Source of the DNA: Allonocardiopsis opalescens
GTDB taxonomy: Bacteria > Actinomycetota > Actinomycetes > Streptosporangiales > Streptosporangiaceae
Direction of reading: 5' to 3'
Length of the DNA: 64,000 nucleotides
Assembly (NCBI RefSeq): GCF_003002095.1
Contig: NZ_PVZC01000006.1
Location: 124,001 to 188,000, forward strand
The translations under genes and the position numbers were made by a program. The notes below the pieces were generated by a model. The model made no database searches, was not told where the DNA came from, and saw only the letters and a list, made by a program, of their open reading frames with translations. How positions within the stretch are numbered: position 1 is the first letter of the stretch; each line of letters starts with the position of its first letter. This document shows positions 54,337 to 63,115 of the stretch, piece after piece.

Positions 54337-55668
54337 ATGCGCAGACAGACCCGGCCCGGCCTGCGGGCCGCGGTGGCGCTGGCCGCCTCGGCGGCGCTGA
54401 TCGCCCCCGCGACCGCCGTCGCCGACGAGCCGGCCGACTTCGACGTGCTGGTGTTCTCCCGCACCACCGGATTCCGGCACGACTCCATCCCCACCGGCAT
54501 CGCCACCCTCACCGAGCTCGGCGCGGCCAACGGCTTCACCGTCACCGCGACCGAGGACCCGACGGCCTTCAGCGCCGAGAACCTGGCCCAGTACGAGGCG
54601 GTGGTGTTCCTCAGCACCACCGGCGACGTGCTGGACGCGAACCAGCAGGACGTGTTCGAGGAGTACGTCCGGGCGGGCGGCGGGTACGTGGGCGTGCACG
54701 CCGCGGCCGACACCGAGTACGACTGGCCCTTCTACGGCGAGCTGGTCGGCGCGTACTTCGCCTCCCACCCCCACATCCAGCAGGCGACGGTGGACGTCGA
54801 GGACCAGGCGCACCCGTCGACCGCGCACCTGGACGCGGAGTGGGTGCGCACGGACGAGTGGTACGACTACCGCACCAACCCGCGCGGCAGCGTGCACGTG
54901 CTGGCCACGCTGGACGAGTCCACCTACCAGGGCGGCCGGATGGGCGATGACCACCCGATCGCCTGGTGCCAGCCGGTCGACGCCGGCCGGTCCTTCTACA
55001 CCGGCGGCGGCCACACCACCGAGTCCTACGCCGAGCCCGACTTCCAGGCGCACCTGGTCGGCGGGATCCGGTGGGCGGCGGGCGCGGTGCCCGGCGACTG
55101 CGGGGAGGGCCCGCAGCAGCCGGGCGAGTACCGCTCCCTGTTCGACGGCAGCTCCACCGAGGGCTGGAGCCAGGCGGGCCCCGGCGAGTTCGTGCTGGCC
55201 GACGGCGTGCTGACCACGACCGGCGGCATGGGCATGCTCTGGTACGAGGCCCAGCAGTTCGGCTCCTACTCGCTGATGCTGGACTGGCGGGTGGCCGGGG
55301 ACGACAACTCCGGCGTCTTCGTCGGCTTCCCGCCCAGCGACGACCCCTGGTCGGCGGTGAACAACGGCTACGAGATCCAGATCGACGCCACCGACGCCGA
55401 CGACCGCACCACCGGGGCCGTCTACGGCTTCCAGTCGGCCGACCTGGCCGCCCGCGACGCGGCGCTGAACCCGCCCGGCGAGTGGAACACCTTCGAACTG
55501 CTGGTGGAGGGCGAGCGGCTGAGGATCTACCTCAACGACGTGCTCATCAACGACTTCACCAACACCGACCCCGCCCGCAGCCTGACCGACGGCCACATCG
55601 GCCTGCAGAACCACGGCGAGGGCGACGACGTCTCCTTCCGCGACATCAGGATCATGGAACTCGGCTAG
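54337..55668 (+). CDS. Secreted ThuA - DUF1080 (3-keto-glycoside hydrolase) protein
   Basis: The 443-residue product has a signal peptide (1-29, ending TAVADEP). A ThuA-like trehalose-utilisation domain (about 35-250; DVLVFSRTTGFRHDSIP, GGGYVGVHAAADTEYDWPFY, HPIAWCQPVDAGRSFYTGGG) and a C-terminal DUF1080 jelly-roll domain (about 265-443; YRSLFDGSSTEGWSQ, DNSGVFVGF, NNGYEIQID) follow. ThuA and DUF1080 proteins are linked to formation and cleavage of 3-keto-disaccharides. AGGAGG precedes the ATG. Paired with the GSDH gene it suggests oxidation of a glycan unit to a keto sugar followed by hydrolysis outside the cell. Confidence 0.93.
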   Translation: MRRQTRPGLRAAVALAASAALIAPATAVADEPADFDVLVFSRTTGFRHDSIPTGIATLTELGAANGFTVTATEDPTAFSAENLAQYEAVVFLSTTGDVLDANQQDVFEEYVRAGGGYVGVHAAADTEYDWPFYGELVGAYFASHPHIQQATVDVEDQAHPSTAHLDAEWVRTDEWYDYRTNPRGSVHVLATLDESTYQGGRMGDDHPIAWCQPVDAGRSFYTGGGHTTESYAEPDFQAHLVGGIRWAAGAVPGDCGEGPQQPGEYRSLFDGSSTEGWSQAGPGEFVLADGVLTTTGGMGMLWYEAQQFGSYSLMLDWRVAGDDNSGVFVGFPPSDDPWSAVNNGYEIQIDATDADDRTTGAVYGFQSADLAARDAALNPPGEWNTFELLVEGERLRIYLNDVLINDFTNTDPARSLTDGHIGLQNHGEGDDVSFRDIRIMELG

Positions 55669-55689
55669 CCGGGCGACCGATCCCTTCCC

Positions 55690-55727
55690 GAGCCCCCGCC
55701 GGCACGCGCCCCCGCCGGCGGGGGCTC
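55690..55727. terminator. Terminator of the GSDH/ThuA unit
   Basis: GAGCCCCCGCCGGC and its perfect complement (14 bases) around a ten-base loop, 21 bases after the ThuA-DUF1080 stop. Confidence 0.85.
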
Positions 55728-55807
55728 ACCCGTGCCCGCGGGCGCCGCCGCCCGGGCCGCCGGAAAGTCGATGGCCACAGCGGCACGAAACGGGCATCAT
55801 GGGTGCC

Positions 55808-56149
55808 ATGGAGCAGCCGGACGCCGACTGGGTCGCCATCGCCGACTACGAGAACCAGCCGGGCGCGCCCCGGCCGATGGCGATGGCGCGCGCTTGACTG
55901 CGCGACCGCGGCATCGACTGGACGCCCTTCGGCCCCGCCGACGTCCGGGCCGAGCTCAGCTGCGGCATCGACGCTGACAGCGGCCGCTGGCGCGGCCGCT
56001 GCACCCTCAGCGTCCGCGCCGGCGCGCTGCGCCGGCTCGGCCTCCACCCCGACCAGCCGCTCTCCCGGGTCCACGCGCCCTCGCCGCCCGAGTGGTGGCA
56101 CGCCGCCGCCGAGCGCGCGGCCGCCGACCCCCGCCCCGACCCACGCTAG
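55808..56149 (+). pseudogene. Small gene interrupted by in-frame TGA
   Basis: From the ATG at 55808 the frame encodes MEQPDADWVAIADYENQPG and stops at a TGA (55895-55897, codon 30). The same frame then continues for 83 sense codons with typical high-GC codon use (RDRGIDWTPFGPADVRAELS through EWWHAAAERAAADP) to TAG at 56147. The downstream part has protein-like composition and no start of its own. A single nonsense change, or a sequencing error, in a 113-codon gene explains this best. The family is not recognised. It ends six bases before the MFS gene. Confidence 0.7.
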
Positions 56150-56155
56150 GCGCCC

Positions 56156-57397
56156 ATGGACCCCGACCGACCCGCCGCCGCGACGGGTTCCGGCACACCG
56201 CCCGCACCGTCCGCCGCCGCCGCGGTGGCGGCCCTCGCCGCACTCGCGGTCTCCACCTTCTGCTACGTCACCAGCGAGAGCCTGCCCATCGGGCTGCTGG
56301 CCCCGATCGCCGCCGACCTCGAGGTGTCACTGCCGCAGGTCGGCCTGCTGGTGAGCGGGTACGGCCTGACCGTGGCGGTGGTGTCGGTGCCGCTGACCCA
56401 GGCCACCCGCCGGGTGCCGCGCCGGCTGCTGCTGTCGGGGGTGCTGGCGCTGTTCGCCGCCGCCACGCTGGTGTCGGCGCTGGCCGCCTCCTACCCGGTG
56501 CTGCTGGCGGCGCGGCTGGTCAGCGCGCTGACGCACGGGGTGTTCTGGTCGGTGGTCGCGGTGACCGCCGCCGGGCTGTTCGCGCCCCGGCTGCGCGGCC
56601 GGGTGGTCTCGGTGGTGTTCGCGGGCAGCTCGCTGGCGGGCGTGCTCGGCGTGCCGGCCGGGACCTGGCTGGGCCAGCAGGCCGGCTGGCGGGCGGCCTT
56701 CGTGGCGCTGAGCGTGCTGGTGGTGGCGATGCTGGCGGTCTTCGCCTCGACCATGCCCAGCGGCCCGGCGGGGGTGGGGCACGCCGCGCGCGGGCGGGCG
56801 CCGGACGTGCGCCGCTACGTGCTGCTGCTGGTGGCGACGGCGCTGATGATCACCGGCGTCTTCACCGCGTACACCTACACCACCGACTTCCTGACCTCGG
56901 TGCCCGGCTTCCCCGCCTCGGCCATCAGCGCGCTGCTGCTGGTCAACGGGGTGGCCGGTGTGGTGGGGGTGGCGGTCGCGGGGGCGGCCACCGAGCGCAG
57001 CCCCCGCTGGGCGCTGCTGGCGGCGGCCGGCACGATGGCGGCCGCGCAGCTCGGGCTGTACGCGTTGGGGGAGTCGCGCCCGGCCGCGGTGGCGCTGCTG
57101 GCGCTGTCGAGCTTCTCGATCGGCCTGCTCGCCGCCGCGCTGCAGGTGCGGGTGCTGGACGTGGCGCCCGGCAGCGCCGACCTGGCGTCGGCGGGCACGT
57201 CGTCGGCCTTCAACCTGGGGATCGGCCTGGGCGCGCTGCTCGGCGGGCTGCTGCTGCCCGCGCTCGGGGTGCGGAGCACGGCGCTGGTGGGCGGCCTGCT
57301 GGTGGCCGCCGCGCTGGCCGTGCTCCTCACCGAGCCGCTGCTGGCGCCGGCGCGCCCTACAGGACCGGCAGGTACCGGTTCAGCTCGTAGGGGGTGA
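56156..57397 (+). CDS. MFS transporter, DHA1 type (12 TM)
   Basis: The 413-residue protein has about twelve membrane helices, an SLPIGLLAPIAADLEVSLPQVG start to TM1-2 and a weak motif A (TQATRRVPRRLLL). Its organisation matches arabinose-efflux or chloramphenicol-resistance-like exporters of the DHA1 class. Its last 41 bases overlap the 3-prime end of the convergent glutamine-synthetase-like gene, so the two mRNAs are antisense at their tails. Substrate unknown. Confidence 0.9.
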   Translation: MDPDRPAAATGSGTPPAPSAAAAVAALAALAVSTFCYVTSESLPIGLLAPIAADLEVSLPQVGLLVSGYGLTVAVVSVPLTQATRRVPRRLLLSGVLALFAAATLVSALAASYPVLLAARLVSALTHGVFWSVVAVTAAGLFAPRLRGRVVSVVFAGSSLAGVLGVPAGTWLGQQAGWRAAFVALSVLVVAMLAVFASTMPSGPAGVGHAARGRAPDVRRYVLLLVATALMITGVFTAYTYTTDFLTSVPGFPASAISALLLVNGVAGVVGVAVAGAATERSPRWALLAAAGTMAAAQLGLYALGESRPAAVALLALSSFSIGLLAAALQVRVLDVAPGSADLASAGTSSAFNLGIGLGALLGGLLLPALGVRSTALVGGLLVAAALAVLLTEPLLAPARPTGPAGTGSARRG

Positions 57398-58718
57398 CCT
57401 GGCGCCGGTAGTCCTCCCACTCGGCGCGCTTGTTGCGCAGGAAGAACTCGTAGACGTGCTCGCCGAGGGTCTCGGCCACGAACTCGCTGCGCTCCATCGC
57501 CCGGATGGCCTCGTCGAGGCTCTGCGGCAGCGGGGCGATGCCCAGCGCGCGGCGCTCGGCGTCGGTGAGCGCCCAGACGTCGTCCTCGGCGCCGGGGGGC
57601 AGCTCGTAGCCGTCCTCGATGCCCTTGAGCCCGGCGGCCAGGATCACCGCGAAGGCCAGGTAGGGGTTGCAGGCGCTGTCGAGCGAGCGGAACTCGATCC
57701 GGCTGGAGTTGTCCTTGGTGGGCTTGTACATCGGCACCCGAACCAGCGCGGAGCGGTTGTTGTGGCCCCAGCAGATGTAGGCGGGCGCCTCGCCGCCCGC
57801 CCCGGCGGTGGCGGCGGCGGCGTCCCACAGCCGCTTGTAGGAGTTCACCCACTGGTTGCAGACCGCGGTGATCTCGGCGGCGTGGTGCAGCAGCCCGGCG
57901 ATGAAGCTCCGGCCGACCTTGGAGAGCTGGAACTGCGAGCCCGCCTCGTAGAAGGCGTTGCGGTCGCCCTCGAACAGCGACATGTGGGTGTGCATACCGG
58001 AGCCGGGGTACTCGGTGAAGGGCTTGGGCATGAACGAGGCGTAGATGTCGTGCTCGAGCGCCACCTCCTTCATCACCAGCCGGAAGGTCATGATGTTGTC
58101 GGCGGTGGTGAGGGCGTCGGCGTAGCGGAGGTCGATCTCCTGCTGGCCGGGGGCGCCCTCGTGGTGGCTGAACTCCACCGAGATGCCCATGTTCTCCAGC
58201 ATCATGATCGCGTCGCGCCGGAAGTCGTAGGAGGCGCTGTGCGGGGTGTGGTCGAAGTAGCCGCCGGAGTCGACGGGCTCGGGGAACTGCCCGTAGGCGG
58301 GCGGGTTCTTCATCAGGAAGAACTCCACCTCGGGGTGGGTGTAGAAGGTGAAGCCGAGGTCTGACGCCCTGCCCAGCACCCGCTTGAGCACGAAGCGGGG
58401 GTCGGCGTAGCTGGGGGTGCCGTCGGGCATCAGGATGTCGCAGAACATCCGCGCGGTGCCGGGCACCTGGCTGCGCCAGGGCAGCACCTGGAAGGTGGAG
58501 GGGTCGGGGCGGGCCAGCATGTCGGCCTCGTACACCCGGGCGAAGCCCTCGATGGCGGACCCGTCGAAGCCGATGCCCTCGCCGAACGCGCCCTCCAGCT
58601 CGGCCGGCGCGATGGCCACCGACTTGAGGTAGCCCAGTACGTCGGTGAACCACAGCCTTACGAACCGGATGTCACGTTCCTCCAGCGTGCGGAGCACGAA
58701 CTCCTGCTGTCGGTCCAC
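57357..58718 (-). CDS. glnA2: Glutamine-synthetase-like enzyme (GlnA2, glutamylpolyamine synthetase type)
   Basis: The 453-residue product has the GS fold: FDGSAIEGFARVYEADM, HPEVEFFL, HHEGAPGQQEIDLRYADAL, PKPFTEYPGSGMHTHMS and NRSALVRVP. The region where GlnA has its adenylylated Tyr reads EDDVWALTDAE, without tyrosine, so it is not a GlnE target. Sequence and position match the actinomycete GlnA2 group, for which a Streptomyces member was shown to glutamylate polyamines. GTG at 58718 is chosen because AGGAGG lies nine bases upstream and it gives the conserved VDRQQEFVLRTLEE start. Alternative: a true but non-essential glutamine synthetase. Confidence 0.92.
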   Translation of the reverse strand: MDRQQEFVLRTLEERDIRFVRLWFTDVLGYLKSVAIAPAELEGAFGEGIGFDGSAIEGFARVYEADMLARPDPSTFQVLPWRSQVPGTARMFCDILMPDGTPSYADPRFVLKRVLGRASDLGFTFYTHPEVEFFLMKNPPAYGQFPEPVDSGGYFDHTPHSASYDFRRDAIMMLENMGISVEFSHHEGAPGQQEIDLRYADALTTADNIMTFRLVMKEVALEHDIYASFMPKPFTEYPGSGMHTHMSLFEGDRNAFYEAGSQFQLSKVGRSFIAGLLHHAAEITAVCNQWVNSYKRLWDAAAATAGAGGEAPAYICWGHNNRSALVRVPMYKPTKDNSSRIEFRSLDSACNPYLAFAVILAAGLKGIEDGYELPPGAEDDVWALTDAERRALGIAPLPQSLDEAIRAMERSEFVAETLGEHVYEFFLRNKRAEWEDYRRQVTPYELNRYLPVL

Positions 58719-59024
58719 GCCTGGCCACCTCCTGGTCGATGTCACGTCGGACTACACCGTACGTGCTCCTTGACTGCCCTCATTGTGCCCGATCACCGTT
58801 TCCCCGGCGTGAACCCCGCGTGGCCCCGGGGACACCGGACCGCGCACGCGCCGTCGCGGGCCGGTCGCAGCCGGTGAATAGCGATGCCTTGGGCCGCTCT
58901 TAACGTCGCCTTAGGCCGGTCCGGGCGAGAGTTCTTCTCGCGACGGAGGCCCACTCCGGAGCGGACACCACGAGCACCGCGGACGCCCCCGCCCCGCGGC
59001 GGCACCTGCCCGGAGGAGACCCCG
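58719..59024. other. Divergent intergenic region, 306 bases
   Basis: Between glnA2 and the glycosyltransferase operon; it should hold promoters for both. A leftward extension of the first glycosyltransferase frame exists, but the ribosome site is at 59025. No strong hairpin was seen. Confidence 0.5.
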
Positions 59025-60245
59025 ATGCCTGACACCACGGACCGCGCCCGGCCGCACCGGCCGAGGGTGGCCCTGTACTCCCACGACGCGCAGGGCCTCG
59101 GGCACACCCGGCGCAACCTGGCGCTGGCGGGGGCGCTGAGCCGGCTGTCCCCCCGGCCGGACACGCTGCTGCTGAGCGGGGCGCCCGAGGCGGCGGCCTT
59201 CCGCCGCCCGCCAGGCTGCGACCTGGTGAGCCTGCCGGGGCTGCTCAAGGACGTGCGGGGCGGCTACCAGGCGCGGGCGCTGTCGGCCAGCCTGGTCGAG
59301 CTGGTCGGACTGCGGGCCGCCATCCTTTGCTCCACCCTGCGCGCCTTCGCCCCCGACCTGCTGGTGGTGGACAAGCACCCCAGGGGCGTGTTCGGCGAGC
59401 TGGAGCCGGCCCTGCGCGAGCTGGCGGCCCAGGGGCGCACCCGGGTGGTGCTCGGCCTGCGCGACGTGCTCGACGACCCGTCCGTCGCCGCGGCCGAGTG
59501 GGCCGGCGAGCGCGGTTCGCAGGCGCTGCGCTGCTACTACGACGAGGTCTGGGCCTACGGCGACCCGGAGGTCAGCGACCCCGTCGCCGACCTCGGCCTC
59601 CCCGCCGACCTGGCCGCGATCAGCCGGCACACCGGCTACCTGTCGCACGGCCGCTTCGACGGCGGCGCCGCGCAGGGCGCCCCGCACCCGGCGCCGTACG
59701 TGCTCGGCCTGGCCGGGGGCGGCGGCGACGGGGTGCGGCTGGCGGAGTCCTTCGTCCGCGCCCCGCTGCCCGAGGGGATGCGGGCGGTGTTCGTAACCGG
59801 CCCGCAGATGCCGGCGGCGGACCGGGCCCGGCTGGCCGCCCACGCCGCCGAGCGGCCCGGCGTCACGGTGCGCGGCTTCGTCGACGACCCCGGCCGCTGG
59901 CTGTCGCACGCCTCGGCCGTGGTCGCCATGGGCGGCTACAACACCGTCTGCGAGGCGCTGGCCACCGCGGCGCCGCTGCTGGTGGTGCCCAGAGTGCGGC
60001 CGCGCGGCGAGCAGCTGCTGCGGGCCCGCCGGATGGCGGCCGCCGGACTGCTCGACCTGCTGCACCCTGACCGGCTGTCCCCCGCCCGGATCGGCCGCTG
60101 GCTGGCCGGTGCCGCGGTCCGCGAGCCGGCCCCGCGCACCGGGGTGGACCTGGACGGCCTGCACCGAATCCCCGGACTCGCCACCGACCTGATCACCGCG
60201 CCGCGGCGCCGTACCGCACCGGAGAGCCACCATGTCGCCGTCTGA
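59025..60245 (+). CDS. Glycosyltransferase, GT28/MurG-like
   Basis: The 406-residue product has a GT-B fold: the N-terminal ALYSHDAQGLGHTRRNLALAG with GLGHTRR, as in GT28-type UDP-sugar transferases, and the C-terminal VFVTGPQMPAADRARL, VTVRGFVDDPGRWLSHASAV and GGYNTVCEALATAAPLLVVP block. This C-terminal signature is seen in MurG-like and spore-coat or glycolipid transferases. GGAGGAGACC precedes the ATG at 59025. It starts a run of three glycosyltransferases and overlaps the next gene by 14 bases. Donor and acceptor are unknown. Confidence 0.9.
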   Translation: MPDTTDRARPHRPRVALYSHDAQGLGHTRRNLALAGALSRLSPRPDTLLLSGAPEAAAFRRPPGCDLVSLPGLLKDVRGGYQARALSASLVELVGLRAAILCSTLRAFAPDLLVVDKHPRGVFGELEPALRELAAQGRTRVVLGLRDVLDDPSVAAAEWAGERGSQALRCYYDEVWAYGDPEVSDPVADLGLPADLAAISRHTGYLSHGRFDGGAAQGAPHPAPYVLGLAGGGGDGVRLAESFVRAPLPEGMRAVFVTGPQMPAADRARLAAHAAERPGVTVRGFVDDPGRWLSHASAVVAMGGYNTVCEALATAAPLLVVPRVRPRGEQLLRARRMAAAGLLDLLHPDRLSPARIGRWLAGAAVREPAPRTGVDLDGLHRIPGLATDLITAPRRRTAPESHHVAV

Positions 60246-61545
60246 GACCACCGCCGCCCGGGCCGGCTGGAGCGCCGCCGCCCCCGCCCGCCGGTCGCCC
60301 GCCGGCTCCGGGCACCGGATCGGCTACGTGCTCAAGATGTTCCCGCGCTTCTCCGAGACCTTCGTCGTGTCGGAGATCCTGGCCCGGCAGGCCCGGGGCA
60401 CCGAGATCGAGGTCTTCTCGCTGCGGCTGCCCAACGACGGCCGCTTCCACGCCGAGCTGGCCGAGGTGACGGCGCCCGTCAGCTACCTGCCGCACCGCCG
60501 GGCCCGTCCCGAGGACTGCTGGCGGCTGCTGCGCGCGGCGCACGGCGCACTGCCCCGGCTCACCGGGACGCTGCCCGACCTGCTCGCCGCCGAGCCCGAC
60601 GACGGCCTGCAGGCCGTCGAGCTGGCGCTGGCGGTGCGCGAGCGCGGCATCACCCACCTGCACGCGCACTTCGGCTCGGTGGCCACCACGGTGGCCCGGC
60701 TGGCCTCACTGCTCACGGGGGTGCCCTACTCGTTCACCGCGCACGCCAAGGACCTGTTCCACGAGTCGGTGGACCCCAAGGACCTGCGCGCCAAGCTGGC
60801 CGGCGCGCAGCACACGGTCGCCGTCAGCGACTACAACCGCGCCCACCTGGAGCGGAGCTTCGGCGCCGCCGCGAGCCGGGTGCACCGGGTCTACAACGGA
60901 CTGCGGCTGGCCGACTTCGACTACACCGAGCCCACCGGCCGCCCGCCGCTGATCGCGGGGGTCGGGCGGCTGGTGGAGAAGAAGGGCTTCGAGGTGCTGG
61001 TGGACGCGTGCGCGCTGCTGGCCGCCGAGGGCGTGGAGTTCGACTGCGTGATCGCCGGGGCGGGGCCGCTGGAGGCGGCGCTGCGCGAGCGGATCGACGC
61101 ACGCGGCCTCGGCGGCGCGGTCCGGCTGGCCGGGCCGCTGCCCGCCGACCGGGTGCGCGCGCTGATGCGGGGCGCCGCCGCGCTGGCCGCGCCGTGCGTG
61201 GTCGGCTCCGACGGCAATGCCGACGGGCTGCCCACCGTGCTGCTGGAGGCGATGGCGCTGGGCACCCCGTGCGTGTCCACCGACGTGACCGGCATCCCCG
61301 AGGCGGTCCGGCACGGCGAGACCGGGCTGTCGGTGCCCCAGCACGACCCGGCCGCGCTGGCCGCCGCGCTGCGCACCCTGCTGGCCGACCGGGCCGCCGC
61401 AGTGCGGCTGGCCCGCGCCGCCCGCGCGCACGTGGAGCGGAACTTCGACGGCGCCGCGCAGGCGCGCGCGCTCGACGCCCTGCTCCCGCCCGTCCCCGCC
61501 GCCGCACCGCCCGCCCCGGCCCTGGCGGCCGTGCCGGCCGGCTGA
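60232..61545 (+). CDS. Glycosyltransferase family 4 protein
   Basis: The 437-residue GT-B protein has RIGYVLKMFPRFSETFVVSE at the N-terminus, THLHAHFGSVATTVARLAS and VPYSFTAHAKDLFHE in the acceptor domain. The nucleotide-sugar block AGVGRLVEKKGFEVLVDA and the GT4 E-x7-E region GLPTVLLEAMALGTPCVST lie in the C-terminal domain. It overlaps the upstream glycosyltransferase by 14 bases and is followed 86 bases later by a third. The three probably act in sequence on one acceptor. Confidence 0.94.
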   Translation: MSPSETTAARAGWSAAAPARRSPAGSGHRIGYVLKMFPRFSETFVVSEILARQARGTEIEVFSLRLPNDGRFHAELAEVTAPVSYLPHRRARPEDCWRLLRAAHGALPRLTGTLPDLLAAEPDDGLQAVELALAVRERGITHLHAHFGSVATTVARLASLLTGVPYSFTAHAKDLFHESVDPKDLRAKLAGAQHTVAVSDYNRAHLERSFGAAASRVHRVYNGLRLADFDYTEPTGRPPLIAGVGRLVEKKGFEVLVDACALLAAEGVEFDCVIAGAGPLEAALRERIDARGLGGAVRLAGPLPADRVRALMRGAAALAAPCVVGSDGNADGLPTVLLEAMALGTPCVSTDVTGIPEAVRHGETGLSVPQHDPAALAAALRTLLADRAAAVRLARAARAHVERNFDGAAQARALDALLPPVPAAAPPAPALAAVPAG

Positions 61546-61631
61546 CCGAAGCGAGACGGCGGGCCCGCGGACCCGTCCGACGGCACCCGCCCCACCACCG
61601 AAGCCGCCCCATCCACCTGCGAGGGATTCAC

Positions 61632-62798
61632 ATGCGCATCGCCTACGTCTGCACCGATCCCGGCGTCCCCGTCTTCGGCGCCAAGGGCGCGTCCGTCCAC
61701 GTCCAGGAGGTGCTGCGCGTGCTCGTGGGGCGCGGCGCCGAGGTGGAGCTGTTCTGCGTCCGCACCGGCGGCGCCGGGCCCGGGGACCTGGCCGGGGTGC
61801 GGGTGCACGAGCTGCCGCTGGAGCCGTCCCGCGACCCGGTGACGCGCGAACTGGCCGCGATGCGGGCCGACGCCGCGCTCGCGCGGGCCGTGGCGGCCCG
61901 GGGCGGCTTCGACCTGGTGTACGAGCGCTACGCCCTGTGGGGCCGGTCGGCGATGCCGCTGGCGCGGGCGATGGGGGTGCCGGGCGTGCTGGAGGTGAAC
62001 GCGCCGCTGGTGGAGGAGCAGGAGCGCTACCGGGGACTGGTGCACCGCAGCGCGGCGGTGGAGTCGGCGCGGACCGCGCTGGGCGCGGCCGCCGCCGTGG
62101 TCGCCGTTTCGGACCCGGTGGCGGCCTGGGCGCGCGGGCACGGCGCCCGGGCGGTCCACGTGGTGCCCAACGGCGTGGACGTGGCGCGGGTGCGCCCGGC
62201 GCCGGCCGAGCCCGCGGGGCCGTTCACCGTCGGCTTCGTCGGCACCGTGAAGCGCTGGCACGGCCTGGACACCCTGCTGGACGCCTTCCGGCTGCTGTGC
62301 GAGAGCGGCCCGGCGCGGCTGCTGATCGTCGGGGACGGCCCCGAGGCCGGGCGGCTGGCCGAGCGGGCGGCGGCGCTCGGGCTTGCGGCGCGCACGGAGC
62401 TGACCGGGGCGCTGCCGCCGTCGCAGGTGCCGGCGCTGCTGCACCGCATGCACGCGGCGGTGGCGCCGTACCCGCCGGCCGACTCGGCGCTGGGCAGCTA
62501 CTTCTCGCCGCTGAAGATCTATGAGTACCTGGCCGCCGGCCTGCCGGTGGTGGCCACCGAGGTCGGCCAGGCCGCCCAGATCATCACGCACGGCACCGAC
62601 GGCCTGCTCAGCCCGCCCGGCGACGCCGAGGCCCTGGCCGGCGCGCTGGCCCGGCTGCGGGCCGACGCGCCGCTGCGCGCCCGGCTGGGCGCCGCCGCCC
62701 GCCGCACCGCCGTACGGCGGCACGGCTGGGACCGCACCGTCGACCGCAGCCTCGCCGCCGCGGGCCTGCGGCTGGGCCGCCGGGTGCGCGCGGCATGA
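61632..62798 (+). CDS. Glycosyltransferase family 4 protein
   Basis: The 388-residue GT-B protein has AYVCTDPGVPVFGAKGASVH at the N-terminus, DLVYERYALWG, VVPNGVDVARVRP and the C-terminal nucleotide-binding GFVGTVKRWHGLDTLLDAF. KIYEYLAAGLPVVATEVG replaces the usual second glutamate region. GAGGGATTCAC precedes the ATG. It is the last transferase before an ABC exporter gene and may complete the glycan that the exporter carries. Confidence 0.93.
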   Translation: MRIAYVCTDPGVPVFGAKGASVHVQEVLRVLVGRGAEVELFCVRTGGAGPGDLAGVRVHELPLEPSRDPVTRELAAMRADAALARAVAARGGFDLVYERYALWGRSAMPLARAMGVPGVLEVNAPLVEEQERYRGLVHRSAAVESARTALGAAAAVVAVSDPVAAWARGHGARAVHVVPNGVDVARVRPAPAEPAGPFTVGFVGTVKRWHGLDTLLDAFRLLCESGPARLLIVGDGPEAGRLAERAAALGLAARTELTGALPPSQVPALLHRMHAAVAPYPPADSALGSYFSPLKIYEYLAAGLPVVATEVGQAAQIITHGTDGLLSPPGDAEALAGALARLRADAPLRARLGAAARRTAVRRHGWDRTVDRSLAAAGLRLGRRVRAA

Positions 62799-63115
62799 GC
62801 GGCGCCCACCCGGCCGGCCCGGCCGCGGGCCCGCGGCCGGGCCTCACCCCGCCGCCGCTCACCCCGCCTGCCACCGGCCCCGTCGTCCGAGGGCCCCAGC
62901 CCATACCCCCGCCCTCCCTGGGGGACACCCCTGCTTCCATCCTCGCGCCCTGGCTTGTGCGGCGTGAGGGGCGGACGGCGGTTGTGGACGGTCTGGCCGG
63001 ATCGTGCCAGGGCTGTGGACGGCGAGGGGATCCCGACGGGATCCACCGGCCGACGAACCGATCCGACGCCCGGCCGACCCCCTCGGCCGGCCCCCGCACC
63101 CCAGGGAGCAGCTGA
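62795..63115 (+). other. Gap between GT and ABC genes; doubtful 106-codon frame
   Basis: A frame from ATG 62795 to TGA 63113 would overlap both neighbours by four and one bases, as coupled genes do. However, its product is Pro/Gly-rich without a recognisable domain, and its second half loses the G/C third-position bias (CCT, GCT, CTT, GGT, TGT, GAT). I treat the 316-base stretch as probably non-coding. Confidence 0.3.
63028..63044. repeat. Palindrome GGATCCCG-A-CGGGATCC
   Basis: An eight-base perfect inverted repeat with a one-base centre, 70 bases before the ABC exporter start; a possible operator or terminator stem. Confidence 0.45.
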
